From Trichomonas vaginalis G3 (taxonomy: Eukaryota > Parabasalia > Trichomonadida > Trichomonadidae): DNA of 64,000 bases. Positions within the stretch are counted from its first letter, which is position 1. Each line of letters opens with the position of its first letter. The stretch is taken from contig NC_067205.1 in assembly GCF_026262505.1 (NCBI RefSeq), forward strand, positions 13,144,001 through 13,208,000, written 5' to 3'. Of the stretch, positions 27,946 to 39,759 are shown piece by piece. Below the pieces are notes generated by a model that saw only the letters and a list, made by a program, of their open reading frames with translations, had not been told where the DNA came from and made no database searches. The position numbers and the translations under genes are program-made.

Positions 27946-29265
27946 TTTTGAACCACTTTACATTTCTTTTCAAAATAAAACTATAAGGGTCTCAATTTGA
28001 TTTCTGATTAAATGTATGGCACATTTACATATTTTCACGAGTGTTAAATTATTTTGGAATTTCGGGGTTTTTGTCAAATTTGAAAATTGAAAGAAAGTTA
28101 ATCTGAATTTTATTTTTAAGAAATTGGAACGAACATACTTATGATGCTTAATGACTGAATCAATTCAAATTTTATGAAAAATTAATCTGAAAAGGATAAA
28201 CGATCAAATCATGCTGATTACAATAATGGATATCAAATTTCGTCTCAATAGCCTAAACCTCCAATGATTTGGGCATTTTAGCGTATTCGAGCCGATTTGA
28301 ATTGGATTTCTACCTGATTGCGGTTAATTCCCATCAAAAAGTGGTTATTATCATGAAAAAGAAAGTTCACTTTCTCAAGAAATTGAATTAAAGTGAAATA
28401 CAATAGTTACACGATCATTGTATGAACAAGCATTTAATTAATTAAAATTTATTTTTATCAAAGGTACATTCACTATTTTTGACAAAATTTTAAATTTTCA
28501 TGGGGTTGTAAATCTTATAATAACTAGATGAATAAGGAATGAATCCCAGTATAATGTGTATCATTATATTAAACACTATATGTAAGGCCAATGATTCTAT
28601 TAACACTTATGAAGATCTATAGTATTTGAGCAGATAAATTTGATAATTTCCAAAACTCTTATATTTCAAAATTAAAGTGTGCGAATGCATTTAAATGAGA
28701 GCAAAAAGAGATTGATGCTGTTAAAACTAGGTGTTAATTTGCAATTATTTCGCATCACAAGAACTACCCAGTAAATTCGGCTATCTTTCTTTGCAATTAT
28801 TCTCCATTATACATATAATATAATGGTTAGGGTTTGAAGAAAAGTTACTAGAGAATTATTGACTTTTGAAATAATGCAGAATTTTACTTGAAGAAATCAT
28901 TAATTTATGAGTTCCAAATTGCTAAGCATGACGAAGGATCATTAAATTTGCTACAATTAAATACATTTATTGCAGAATTAAGATTTTTGAAATTAAAAGT
29001 TTGAAATATTGCCTTTTTGAATAAAAATTTAAATTTTATTATATAATCATGATAATATCTTATAGAAATTAAAAGAAAATATTTTAAACCATTCAAATAT
29101 TTTGAATGTCTTATCAATTTAAAATATTAAAAGATAGCTTGATTTTATCATCATTAGTTGTTATCAAAGTTTTCTTCTTTTGATGAACAACAGTAAATGA
29201 TTTGTTAATAGCTTGTCTTCCTTTTTTGCACCAAAATCAAAATTCTCACCCGATCAGTAATCGAA

Positions 29266-29697
29266 AATTTTGTAGCATACGATTATTTTCCATTGAAAAA
29301 TTATCACTAAAAAACTTTAAAAAATTAACTTTTATTCTTAATTTCATGTATGAAGGAGGTAGGAAATGACTTTAAGATTGACATCCTATTCATGGCTAAA
29401 GTTTTAGGAACTTTGAAGCCTAATTTGATATTGAAATTTTGGAAGATCAATGAATATGGGGATAAAAGTTGCATATCCTTGGACATTAAGAGGACATGTT
29501 ATGAGAGTGGATAGCGTTCGACGATTCACTGAAAAAGTTACTCCTCGAAAAGACTATCTAAAGCCATCAAGTTTTTTGAATATTTTCTATCGTCTTTTTA
29601 TTTTTAGTAAATTAGGATGCTCATTAAACAGTATGATTAAATATACAAAAATTTTTAATTTATTTTTCAAGGGAAAATAATCATACGCTACAAAATT
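29266..29697. repeat. MITE-like element with 26-bp inverted ends
   Basis: AATTTTGTAGCATACGAT...TTTTCC at the left is mirrored at 29672-29697 with about three mismatches. The interior, about 380 bp, has no convincing gene. Target duplication not resolved. Confidence 0.45.
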
Positions 29698-29725
29698 CTT
29701 TCGATTCATCATTCAATTGAGAATG

Positions 29726-29765
29726 ATAATTTTGTAGCATATTTAGAAAAATGCTACAAAATTAT
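29726..29765. repeat. Perfect 15-bp inverted repeat (hairpin) of the same end sequence
   Basis: ATAATTTTGTAGCAT, a 10-base loop, then ATGCTACAAAATTAT. It repeats the tip of the neighbouring MITE-like element and may be a solo pair of ends. Confidence 0.55.
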
Positions 29766-31212
29766 TAAGTTATGATGATAATCTTGCACTCAATTTTGAA
29801 ACTCTCTGATTTACAAATAAGCATTCCTTTGGAAAAGCAGTCCTATTATGATTCAAGATATTTTAAAGCCCCCATTTCATACAATGCGCAGATATATTCG
29901 AAATTGCAAGAACTCTCAAGAAAAATGCAGCAGCAAAGAAGATTCCATAGTTTCTAGCATCAAAAATTTACAACCTTAATACAACAGTTAAAGAGAAGCT
30001 CGAAAAGAAAATAATTAACCATAAAGCTGGAAACCATTCGATATATACTATTAGATCTAATAAAAAGTTAATTATAACATATTTTACATGCTATTTGTTG
30101 ACTCTGTTCCATTATATTACCATATATATCTTTTTGAAATCTAAAATATTTTTACGATTTTAACCATGTGTTGTTGAAACCATATATCAATCTTAGCTAA
30201 AGTATAGTTTATGAGTTTGTCACCATCTAACGTATGAATTTTCAAAAATGTCAAATATGTTCATTTTTTCTGTATATTCAGCCATAATTTCACGTAGTTA
30301 TACTATTCAACTATTATTTAATATTTTTATCGATTTAAATATATGATGAGATGCTTAGTTCTCCCGGAAATCGATTTTTAATCGCAATTTTAACTTTCCA
30401 AAAAAAATTCAAAAATAAAAATCCCTCTCAATTTTCTAAGTTTTCTAACTCGCCAAATCTCTAGCCAAATTTTTTTGGCCCGTATAAATATTGTTAGGCA
30501 CTATATAGGGATGCTATTTATCCTATTTTCATCCCATTTTACTGTTATCGCCTAGTGAATGTACCTTTTTTTTATCACTGATGATTTCTTTTTTTTTTTA
30601 ACGTTAGATGTTTAAAGATTTGATCATTATTGGTTAACAATTCTCCTACTAGGAGTTTTTATCATATGAAATTTAAAGAAATCATTGTTTTGCTTCTTGA
30701 TTGTGGTTTGAAGATTTAAATGAGGCCCATTGTTCAAAAAAATTTAAACTAAGAGTAGAACATCAACAATGATTATGAGAAATGCGTAATTCAGGTTAAT
30801 ATTATAAAATATTATAATAGGTCGTTTAATCTTATACAATAGAGAAGATTGATAAAACTATGATTAACAATAATCTTTTGAAGTATTAAGTCTATTGTTA
30901 CTCTTCATGATTTTTTGATATCTGGAAATTTGGAAGATATTATAGAAATTTTATTATATGATAGATTAGACCTCATTGAAGGCAAACTCAAAACATATGT
31001 ATATCAACAAATCTAATAAGGAATAAGAAATGTTTAATTTTTAATGGTTTTTGAGGGAATGTGACATGAGTAAAAAGTAGATTCAAACACGGTATCATTA
31101 AATAACTTAAGAACGTTTGTAAATCATGTTCAAAAAGATGATATATAATCGAATAAGGATTTTTATTAAATTAATACATATAATAAAATAAGAGGCTTAA
31201 AAATATCTTGTT

Positions 31213-32469
31213 TTAAGCCTGTACATCTTCGTCGTTGTCGAGAGATTCTGCTTTGTCTTCTTGTGGTTCTCTGATGAACCAGAAGCCAAAGATTGTGCCG
31301 GCGATTGTGATGATACCGTAGAAGAGGAAGAGACCGAGGTCACCCATCTTGGACTTCCTCATTGCTGGTGATGCGTAGACGATGATGAAGGAGAAGAGCC
31401 ATGATGTCATTCCGTTGATAGCGGATGCCATTGGGCGGACTGAGAGTGGGAAGAGTTCTGGTGAGGAGTACCATGGCATTGGTGCGAGACCGAGACCGAA
31501 GCCGAACTGGTAGAGGAAGATGAGGATAACTGGGAGAACGTTTGACCAGTCGTACTTAGAGTTGAATCCGAAGATGATGAGGGATGCAGCGCAGACGATG
31601 CCTGAGATTGTCCACATAGCACGGCGACCAACTTTCTTGATGAGACCGCCTGAGAAGAAGCATGCGATGAGCTGAGCTGCTGTAGCGATGAATGACTGGA
31701 TACCTGGTGTGATGCCATTGATGTTTGCGTTCTCGAAGAGCTTGCTGAGATCTGAGAGAATAGCGTTGATGCCTGAGAACTGCTGTGTGAGCATGATGAG
31801 GATGAGGACTGTGAGTGGCCAGATGTACTTAGCCTGGAAGATTGATTCTTGTTCTTCCTTCTTCTCCTCCTTGTTGTCTTCCTCTGCTTCTTGCTGGTGG
31901 ATTGCTGTTTCTGGGATGAGCCAGATGAGACCAAGCTGGAGAGCGTGTGAGACAGCGGAGTAGATGCACATGACGTATGGCTTCTGGTATTCACCGATGA
32001 GGTAGAGAATGAGGATACCGATGACGATGAAGATCTGGTTGAATGTTCCGTAGAGACCTGTCTGCTCAGCTGGAGCGACTTCGAGGAGTAAGAGTGGGCC
32101 GAGTGATGAGAAAGCACCAAGCATGAAGCCTTGGAGAACACGCATTACGAAGCCCATCCAGAATGTCTTGACTTTCATGAATGCTAAGATAACCCAGAAT
32201 ATGATCGAGAGGATGTTGATGATTGAAGCGACGAGGCGGCGACCTAAGCCGAATTTGAAGAGTAAAGAAGGAATGTATGGACCGATTGCACCAGTGAGCT
32301 GGCTGATGGCGACGAAGAGGTCCCAGTGCTTATCTGGGAATTCTGAACCCCACTCCTTGCGGAAGTATGAAGCGGCTGGTGATGGGTAACCAATCAGGTA
32401 GCCGAAGCCAAGTGGTGTGAGGCAGACAATAGCTGCATACAATAGTTCGCGGCGGAAGAATGAAGACAT
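31213..32469 (-). CDS. MFS sugar porter, palindrome 1 left copy (418 aa)
   Basis: Twelve-span sugar transporter (glucose-type facilitator or symporter) of the plasma membrane. Family marks are GYLIGYPSPAASYF in span 1, the loop FGLGRRL, PAEQTGLYG, PETAI after span 6, the sugar-contact motif QQFSGINAI in span 7, KKVGRRAM, and PMPWYSSPELFPLSVR around span 10. The charged central loop is Glu/Lys-rich (EEDNKEEKKEEQE). The first ATG is 32469 (MSSFFRRELLYAA). Codon use is more GC-rich than the surroundings, as in highly expressed trichomonad genes. Identical in protein to the mirrored copy. Confidence 0.92.
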   Translation of the reverse strand: MSSFFRRELLYAAIVCLTPLGFGYLIGYPSPAASYFRKEWGSEFPDKHWDLFVAISQLTGAIGPYIPSLLFKFGLGRRLVASIINILSIIFWVILAFMKVKTFWMGFVMRVLQGFMLGAFSSLGPLLLLEVAPAEQTGLYGTFNQIFIVIGILILYLIGEYQKPYVMCIYSAVSHALQLGLIWLIPETAIHQQEAEEDNKEEKKEEQESIFQAKYIWPLTVLILIMLTQQFSGINAILSDLSKLFENANINGITPGIQSFIATAAQLIACFFSGGLIKKVGRRAMWTISGIVCAASLIIFGFNSKYDWSNVLPVILIFLYQFGFGLGLAPMPWYSSPELFPLSVRPMASAINGMTSWLFSFIIVYASPAMRKSKMGDLGLFLFYGIITIAGTIFGFWFIREPQEDKAESLDNDEDVQA

Positions 32470-32859
32470 GTTCTTTCTGTCCAAAGTCTTGAGAAATGAA
32501 CTTACTTAGTTTCCGTGACATTCTCTCAATTTTTTCTGAGAACTTCTTACATATCAATGAGAACTCTCTGAATTTCATAATGAAACGAAAAATCTTTGTT
32601 CCGCGCTTACCGCTATGAAATGGGTCGTACGCAAAAAGGTTGTTTAATGTTAGGCCATTTCTCATTCAATTTTTGACAAGTCAATGAAAAGCCTTCTGAA
32701 TTTTGGCACGGGTTATTTACATCAATTTGATATGGATAAATCAATATAAAAATGTCTAGATGGATTTATCATTGTTATACGAAGTACGCATGCTCATATT
32801 ATTATGTTTTCACATTTTGTTTCTGTTGTGTGGTCATACACTATTGATTTATCACAGAC

Positions 32860-33376
32860 ATGTTAACATAAAAAATAAAGATCTATGCATATGTTTTATT
32901 CATCGATATAAAAAGACTTGAACTTGATTATTCAAACTTTTGTCAGGAATTTTATTCAATAATCAATGATTATCGATATCTCTAATATAATCTATTTTAT
33001 TGTATGTTGCTAATCATATTTACATTACCAGTCCACGAAACAGTGAGTTGAGAAATAAGGATCGATCTTACGCAACGAATTTGTTAGATAACCTGTGATA
33101 AATGCAACATACATATGGAGTATAATCCAAATATCATATATGAACATTTCTTAAGAAACTTTACATCGAACAATCTTCAAACAAAAAAATTCAAATCAAT
33201 AAAATTGAATAAAAATCAAAGTTTATTATTTGATATTGCATGGTAGATGCAGGAATGAACTCATTTTGTCACAATGAACGGTTTGTGTGAAAAATAATTT
33301 TGTAAAAAGAGATTTTATTAGATGTTATATAATTGTCTGTAATATATACTGAGATCTATGTTTTTTTATGAAAACA
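32860..33376. other. Centre of palindrome 1
   Basis: Non-palindromic spacer between the divergent genes; it is AT-rich with no gene. The same spacer, nearly unchanged, is the centre of palindrome 2 (38860-39372). Together with the arm sequence up to each ATG it forms the shared upstream region. Confidence 0.7.
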
Positions 33377-33736
33377 GTCTGTGATAAATCAATAGTGTAT
33401 GACCACACAACAGAAACAAAATGTGAAAACATAATAATATGAGCATGCGTACTTCGTATAACAATGATAAATCCATCTAGACATTTTTATATTGATTTAT
33501 CCATATCAAATTGATGTAAATAACCCGTGCCAAAATTCAGAAGGCTTTTCATTGACTTGTCAAAAATTGAATGAGAAATGGCCTAACATTAAACAACCTT
33601 TTTGCGTACGACCCATTTCATAGCGGTAAGCGCGGAACAAAGATTTTTCGTTTCATTATGAAATTCAGAGAGTTCTCATTGATATGTAAGAAGTTCTCAG
33701 AAAAAATTGAGAGAATGTCACGGAAACTAAGTAAGT

Positions 33737-33742
33737 TCATTT
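33737..33742 (+). promoter_or_regulatory. Initiator (Inr) of the sugar-porter genes
   Basis: TCATTT 25-30 bp before the ATG at 33767 fits the trichomonad initiator. The same site is mirrored in the left arm and in palindrome 2. Confidence 0.45.
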
Positions 33743-33766
33743 CTCAAGACTTTGGACAGAAAGAAC

Positions 33767-35023
33767 ATGTCTTCATTCTTCCGCCGCGAACTATTGTATG
33801 CAGCTATTGTCTGCCTCACACCACTTGGCTTCGGCTACCTGATTGGTTACCCATCACCAGCCGCTTCATACTTCCGCAAGGAGTGGGGTTCAGAATTCCC
33901 AGATAAGCACTGGGACCTCTTCGTCGCCATCAGCCAGCTCACTGGTGCAATCGGTCCATACATTCCTTCTTTACTCTTCAAATTCGGCTTAGGTCGCCGC
34001 CTCGTCGCTTCAATCATCAACATCCTCTCGATCATATTCTGGGTTATCTTAGCATTCATGAAAGTCAAGACATTCTGGATGGGCTTCGTAATGCGTGTTC
34101 TCCAAGGCTTCATGCTTGGTGCTTTCTCATCACTCGGCCCACTCTTACTCCTCGAAGTCGCTCCAGCTGAGCAGACAGGTCTCTACGGAACATTCAACCA
34201 GATCTTCATCGTCATCGGTATCCTCATTCTCTACCTCATCGGTGAATACCAGAAGCCATACGTCATGTGCATCTACTCCGCTGTCTCACACGCTCTCCAG
34301 CTTGGTCTCATCTGGCTCATCCCAGAAACAGCAATCCACCAGCAAGAAGCAGAGGAAGACAACAAGGAGGAGAAGAAGGAAGAACAAGAATCAATCTTCC
34401 AGGCTAAGTACATCTGGCCACTCACAGTCCTCATCCTCATCATGCTCACACAGCAGTTCTCAGGCATCAACGCTATTCTCTCAGATCTCAGCAAGCTCTT
34501 CGAGAACGCAAACATCAATGGCATCACACCAGGTATCCAGTCATTCATCGCTACAGCAGCTCAGCTCATCGCATGCTTCTTCTCAGGCGGTCTCATCAAG
34601 AAAGTTGGTCGCCGTGCTATGTGGACAATCTCAGGCATCGTCTGCGCTGCATCCCTCATCATCTTCGGATTCAACTCTAAGTACGACTGGTCAAACGTTC
34701 TCCCAGTTATCCTCATCTTCCTCTACCAGTTCGGCTTCGGTCTCGGTCTCGCACCAATGCCATGGTACTCCTCACCAGAACTCTTCCCACTCTCAGTCCG
34801 CCCAATGGCATCCGCTATCAACGGAATGACATCATGGCTCTTCTCCTTCATCATCGTCTACGCATCACCAGCAATGAGGAAGTCCAAGATGGGTGACCTC
34901 GGTCTCTTCCTCTTCTACGGTATCATCACAATCGCCGGCACAATCTTTGGCTTCTGGTTCATCAGAGAACCACAAGAAGACAAAGCAGAATCTCTCGACA
35001 ACGACGAAGATGTACAGGCTTAA
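33767..35023 (+). CDS. MFS sugar porter, palindrome 1 right copy (418 aa)
   Basis: Mirror copy of the 31213-32469 gene with the same 418-residue protein and the same family motifs (QQFSGINAI, PETAI, FGLGRRL). Near the 3' end it carries AACGACGAAGATG, a C variant shared with its partner arm, whereas both copies of palindrome 2 have T. Stop TAA is followed by AACAAAATATTTTTAAGCC. Confidence 0.92.
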   Translation: MSSFFRRELLYAAIVCLTPLGFGYLIGYPSPAASYFRKEWGSEFPDKHWDLFVAISQLTGAIGPYIPSLLFKFGLGRRLVASIINILSIIFWVILAFMKVKTFWMGFVMRVLQGFMLGAFSSLGPLLLLEVAPAEQTGLYGTFNQIFIVIGILILYLIGEYQKPYVMCIYSAVSHALQLGLIWLIPETAIHQQEAEEDNKEEKKEEQESIFQAKYIWPLTVLILIMLTQQFSGINAILSDLSKLFENANINGITPGIQSFIATAAQLIACFFSGGLIKKVGRRAMWTISGIVCAASLIIFGFNSKYDWSNVLPVILIFLYQFGFGLGLAPMPWYSSPELFPLSVRPMASAINGMTSWLFSFIIVYASPAMRKSKMGDLGLFLFYGIITIAGTIFGFWFIREPQEDKAESLDNDEDVQA

Positions 35024-35104
35024 AACAAAATATTTTTAAGCCTCTTATTTTATTATATGTATTAATTTAATAAAAATCCTTATTCGATAATATATCATCT
35101 TTTT

Positions 35105-36009
35105 AAAATTATTACCTCCCTACTGGTTTTACATCTAGCCTATTTTATCATACTTCACAACTTTCTCATTTGGCCTTTAATATCCTCAATTAGTAATTTT
35201 TGTTTCAGATATTTTAATTTGCATTTTTCTAATCAGCATGTAGAATTCTAGCATTTATTAATATGCTTTAAATATAGAAAACATCGGGAAATTTTGTGAA
35301 AATTTTATCTTGATTAATTTTTAGTAAATTCGAGCATTAACTCTTTACATGTGAGCAACAGACCCATAAAATTCACCGCATCAGTATTTTTCGGCAGGAT
35401 TATTAGTATTCAGATGATCGTTCCTGAATATTTAAGAAAAATATCCTAACGGTCTTATATCTCAGCCAAAACATAGCACGTATGTTCTAGGTCTTCCTAG
35501 TATTCTATAAATATTTGATATTTTGTTGAGAACCGATAGGCATATTTATAATGGTTCGGTGTTTTCGGGAACAAAATAATTATATCTCGGTTCTATTTTA
35601 AGTGTTTCTTCAAAAGGTTTATCCAAACAAAGTGAAATTTAAGTCTGAAGTAATTTGCAATTTATTGCCTTGTAATTTGGATTTATTTGCATTCTGCTAG
35701 CTCCAAATTCATAGAGTATTCTACACCAATTTAAATTAGCCACTTAAAGGCGAAGATTCGTTTTGGATTCGTAGATTAGTTGGCTAATTATAGTTCGTAT
35801 TTTTTCAATGAAAAATATTTTTTCTTAGTTGGCCATCCAAACCGTACATCAAATATACCCTGTAATATGGCTATTTTATCACATTCATCCAACGATTAAT
35901 TTTTATTTCTAGTTGAGGGGAAATTATTTTTTGTGAGTAAAAAACCGTCAACAATCTAAACAAAATTTAAATTGCATAAATAAATTTTGTTCACTTCATT
36001 TCAGCAAAA
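35105..36009. other. Spacer between palindrome 1 and the SOD gene
   Basis: AT-rich, about 0.9 kb. It holds the SOD initiator near its end and nothing else I can support. Confidence 0.5.
35991..35996 (+). promoter_or_regulatory. Initiator (Inr) of the SOD gene
   Basis: TCACTT, then TCATTT four bases later, 13-20 bp before the SOD ATG; a strong match to TCA(+1)Py(T/A). Confidence 0.6.
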
Positions 36010-36594
36010 ATGTTCACAATGGAGCATCCTTCCTACTTGAAGACTGGTCTTCCAGGCTTCTTAACACAGCACGCTGTCGAGATCCACGTCACAAAGCACC
36101 ACCAAGCTTACATCGATACAGCTAACAAGCTCATCGTTGGTTCTGGCCTTGAAGGCAAGTCCATCGAGGAAGTTATCCAGAAGGCTCAGGGCCCACTCTT
36201 CAACAACGTTGCCCAGCACTTCAACCACTCCTTCTTCTGGAAGTGCCTTACACCAGAAAAGGTTGATGTTCCATCAAAGGTCGCTGATGTCCTTGCTTCT
36301 AACTTCGAATCCGTCGAGAAGTTCAAGGAAACATTCACAGCTAAGGCTTCAACAGTCTTTGGCTCCGGCTGGTGCTATCTTTACAAGAACAAGGATGGCA
36401 AGTGCGAAATCGGCCAATACTCTAACGCTGTTAACCCAGTCAAGGATGGCCACAAGCCACTCCTCACAGTCGATACTTGGGAGCACGCCTGGTACATCGA
36501 TTACGAGAACAGAAAGGCTGAATACTTCAAGAACTTCTGGAACCATGTTAACTGGAACTTTGTTGAACAGAACATGAAGAATGCCGGACTTTAA
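36010..36594 (+). CDS. SOD: Iron superoxide dismutase (194 aa)
   Basis: Converts superoxide to hydrogen peroxide and oxygen, protecting an oxygen-sensitive anaerobe. The metal ligands are present: H26 (EIHVTKHHQAY), H73 (FNHSFFW), D155 and H159 (VDTWEHAWYIDY). Gln69 in NNVAQ is the position typical of the iron rather than the manganese form. Length is normal, with no targeting sequence, so it is probably cytosolic. Codon use is biased towards C-ending codons, a sign of high expression. It lies between the two sugar-porter palindromes, so the duplication event either spanned it or placed a copy beside it. Confidence 0.95.
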   Translation: MFTMEHPSYLKTGLPGFLTQHAVEIHVTKHHQAYIDTANKLIVGSGLEGKSIEEVIQKAQGPLFNNVAQHFNHSFFWKCLTPEKVDVPSKVADVLASNFESVEKFKETFTAKASTVFGSGWCYLYKNKDGKCEIGQYSNAVNPVKDGHKPLLTVDTWEHAWYIDYENRKAEYFKNFWNHVNWNFVEQNMKNAGL

Positions 36595-37171
36595 ATAAAA
36601 TAATTTTCTATTTATTATATTTAATTATCGTTTTTTCAGGTAATTTTTTTCTTTGTATTCATTCCTGGGCATAACTAATGACAGTATTTCATCTTTTGCA
36701 ATTTTTTTGAACTGTGATCTAATAAAATAATTCGTTAATCATTTAAAGATCCTGTTGTTGCAAGCGATTTCATAAGAACTGTTCCATGGAGATCTCTCCA
36801 TTAGAACCCATAGATTACATGTATCAACCAAATGGACGCCGAGAAGCTAAATTGTTAGAAATCTTTGCTGTTATCAATTAGCAGGCCAGAGATTCTTAAA
36901 CATTAGAATGATGAACGTGAGAGTTCACTCAATTGACGCCTGCTCTGATATAGATATGGAATAAATCTTCGATTCACCCTCTTCCATATAATGCCAATGA
37001 CTGTTTCTGCCCGAGATATTTCTGATGATTGTATATTTAATGAGAGGCTTCATATGGAACATTGCCCTATTTGAGGAAATTTACATCCCTGATCCTTCAG
37101 GGATCAAGGGTAATTTAATAGAGAATAGTTGGGTTTTTGGTATAATCATATTAGATTTGAATAAAAAGTCA
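36595..37171. other. Spacer between the SOD gene and palindrome 2
   Basis: AT-rich with no gene recognised. It resembles neither flank of palindrome 1 beyond the last few bases. Confidence 0.5.
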
Positions 37172-37245
37172 CGATATATAATCGAATAAGGATTTTTATT
37201 AAATTAATACATAAAATAAAATAAGAGGCTTAAAAATATTTTGTT

Positions 37246-38473
37246 TTAAGCCTGTACATCTTCATCGTTGTCGAGAGATTCTGCTTTGTCTTCTTGTGGT
37301 TCTCTGATGAACCAGAAGCCAAAGATTGTGCCGGCGATTGTGATGATACCGTAGAAGAGGAAGAGACCGAGGTCACCCATCTTGGACTTCCTCATTGCTG
37401 GTGATGCGTAGACGATGATGAAGGAGAAGAGCCATGATGTCATTCCGTTGATAGCGGATGCCATTGGGCGGACTGAGAGTGGGAAGAGTTCTGGTAGGAG
37501 TACCATGGCATTGGTGCGAGACCGAGACCGAAGCCGAACTGGTAGAGGAAGATGAGGATAACTGGAGAACGTTTGACCAGTCGTACTTAGAGTTTGAATC
37601 CGAAGATGAGGGATGCAGCGCAGACGATGCCTGAGATTGTCCACATAGCACGGCGACCAACTTTCTTGATGAGACCGCCTGAGAAGAAGCATGCGATGAG
37701 CTGAGCTGCTGTAGCGATGAATGACTGGATACCTGGTGTGATGCCATTGATGTTTGCGTTCTCGAAGAGCTTGCTGAGATCTGAGAGAATAGCGTTGATG
37801 CCTGAGAACTGCTGTGTGAGCATGATGAGGATGAGGACTGTGAGTGGCCAGATGTACTTACTGGAAGATTGATTCTTGTTCTTCTTCTCCTCCTTGTTGT
37901 CTTCCTCTGCTTCTTGCTGGTGGACTGTTTCTGGGATGAGCCAGATGAGACCAAGCTGGAGAGCGTGTGAGACAGCGAGAGATGCACATGACGTATCTGG
38001 TATTCACCGATGAGAGAATGAGGATACCGATGACGATGAAGATCTGGTTGAATGTTCCGTAGAGACCTGTCTGCTCAGCTGGAGCGACTTCGAGGAGTAA
38101 GAGTGGGCCGAGTGATGAGAAAGCACAAGCATGAAGCCTTGGAGAACACGCATTACGAAGCCCATCCAGAATGTCTTGACTTTCATGAATGCTAAGATAA
38201 CCCAGAATATGATCGAGAGGATGTTGATGATTGAAGCGACGAGGCGGCGACCTAAGCCGAATTTGAAGAGTAAAGAAGGAATGTATGACCGATTGCACCA
38301 GTGAGCTGGCTGATGGCGACGAAGAGGTCCCAGTGCTTATCTGGGAATTCTGAACCCACTCTTGCGGAAGTATGAAGCGGCTGGTGATGGGTAACCAATC
38401 AGGTAGCCGAAGCCAAGTGGTGTGAGGCAGACAATAGCTGCAACAATAGTTCGCGGCGGAAGAATGAAGACAT
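37246..38473 (-). pseudogene. MFS sugar porter, palindrome 2 left copy, disrupted
   Basis: Aligns along its whole length with the intact 418-residue gene but carries more than a dozen losses of one to five bases, with hardly any substitutions. Examples are GACGTATGGCTTCTGG reduced to GACGTATCTGG near 37990 and CCGATGAGGTAGAGAATG reduced to CCGATGAGAGAATG near 38010. The frame is shattered, so no transporter can be made as written. Deletion-only change without point mutations is unusual for an old pseudogene and may reflect poor consensus sequence. Confidence 0.85.
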
Positions 38474-39759
38474 GTTCTTTCTGTCCAAAGTCTTGAGAAA
38501 TGAACTTACTTAGTTTCCGTGACATTCTCTCAATTTTTCTGAGAACTTCTTACATATCAATGAGAACTCTCTGAATTTCATAATGAAACGAAAAATCTTT
38601 GTTCCGCGCTTACCGCTATGAAATGGGTCGTACGCAAAAAGGTTGTTTAATGTTAGGCCATTTCTCATTCAATTTTGACAAGTCAATGAAAAGCCTTCTG
38701 AATTTGGCACGGGTTATTTACATCAATTTGATATGGATAAATCAATATAAAATGTCTAGATGGATTTATCATTGTTATACGAAGTACGCATGCTCATATT
38801 ATTATGTTTTCACATTTTGTTTCTGTTGTGTGGTCATACACTATTGATTTATCACAGACATGTTAACATAAAAAAAGATCTATGCATATGTTTTATTCAT
38901 CGATATAAAAAGACTTGAACTTGATTATTCAAACTTTTGTCAGAATTTTATTCAATAATCAATGATTATCGATATCTCTAATATAATCTATTTTATTGTA
39001 TGTTGCTAATCATATTTACATTACCAGTCCACGAAACAGTGAGTTGAGAAATAAGGATCGATCTTACGCAACGAATTTGTTAGATAACCTGTGATAAATG
39101 CAACATACATATGGAGTATAATCCAAATATCATATATGAACATTTCTTAAGAAACTTTACATCGAACAATCTTCAAACAAAAAAATTCAAATCAATAAAA
39201 TTGAATAAAAATCAAAGTTTATTATTTGATATTGCATGGTAGATGCAGGAATGAACTCATTTTGTCACAATGAACGGTTTGTGTGAAAAATAATTTTGTA
39301 AAAAGAGATTTTATTAGATGTTATATAATTGTCTGTAATATATACTGAGATCTATGTTTTTTTATGAAAACAGTCTGTGATAAATCAATAGTGTATGACC
39401 ACACAAGAAACAAAATGTGAAAACATAATAATATGAGCATGCGTACTTCGTATAACAATGATAAATCCATCTAGACATTTTTATATTGATTTATCCATAT
39501 CAAATTGATGTAAATAACCCGTGCCAAAATTCAGAAGGCTTTTCATTGACTTGTCAAAAATTGAATGAGAAATGGCCTAACATTAAACAACCTTTTTGCG
39601 TACGACCCATTCATAGCGGTAAGCGCGGAACAAAGATTTTTCGTTTCATTATGAAATTCAGAGAGTTCTCATTGATATGTAAGAAGTTCTCAGAAAAAAT
39701 TGAGAGAATGTCACGGAAACTAAGTAAGTTCATTTCTCAAGACTTTGGACAGAAAGAAC

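Larger units (their letters stand above)
27946..31131. other. Gene-poor stretch, about 3.2 kb
   Basis: AT-rich DNA with only short frames lacking support. Holds a MITE-like inverted repeat at 29266-29697 and a perfect hairpin just after it. No RNA gene recognised. Could contain decayed repeats. Confidence 0.5.
31132..35104. repeat. Palindrome 1: two sugar-porter genes in inverted arms
   Basis: Arms 31132-32859 and 33377-35104 are both 1728 bp and near-identical reverse complements, around a unique centre of about 517 bp. Each arm holds one intact sugar-porter gene, pointing outward. The whole unit recurs at 37172-41089. Confidence 0.9.

Noticed and set aside
28905-29957. Several 60-76-codon frames in the gene-poor stretch
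   Set aside because: Mostly AT-driven random frames; two overlap the MITE-like element and none shows a domain or initiator.
31407-32141. Long Ser-rich open frame in the sugar-porter gene (and its mirror at 34095-34829)
   Set aside because: It is an off-frame reading of the transporter gene, caused by its TC-rich codons; composition is low-complexity Ser/His/Gln with no domain.
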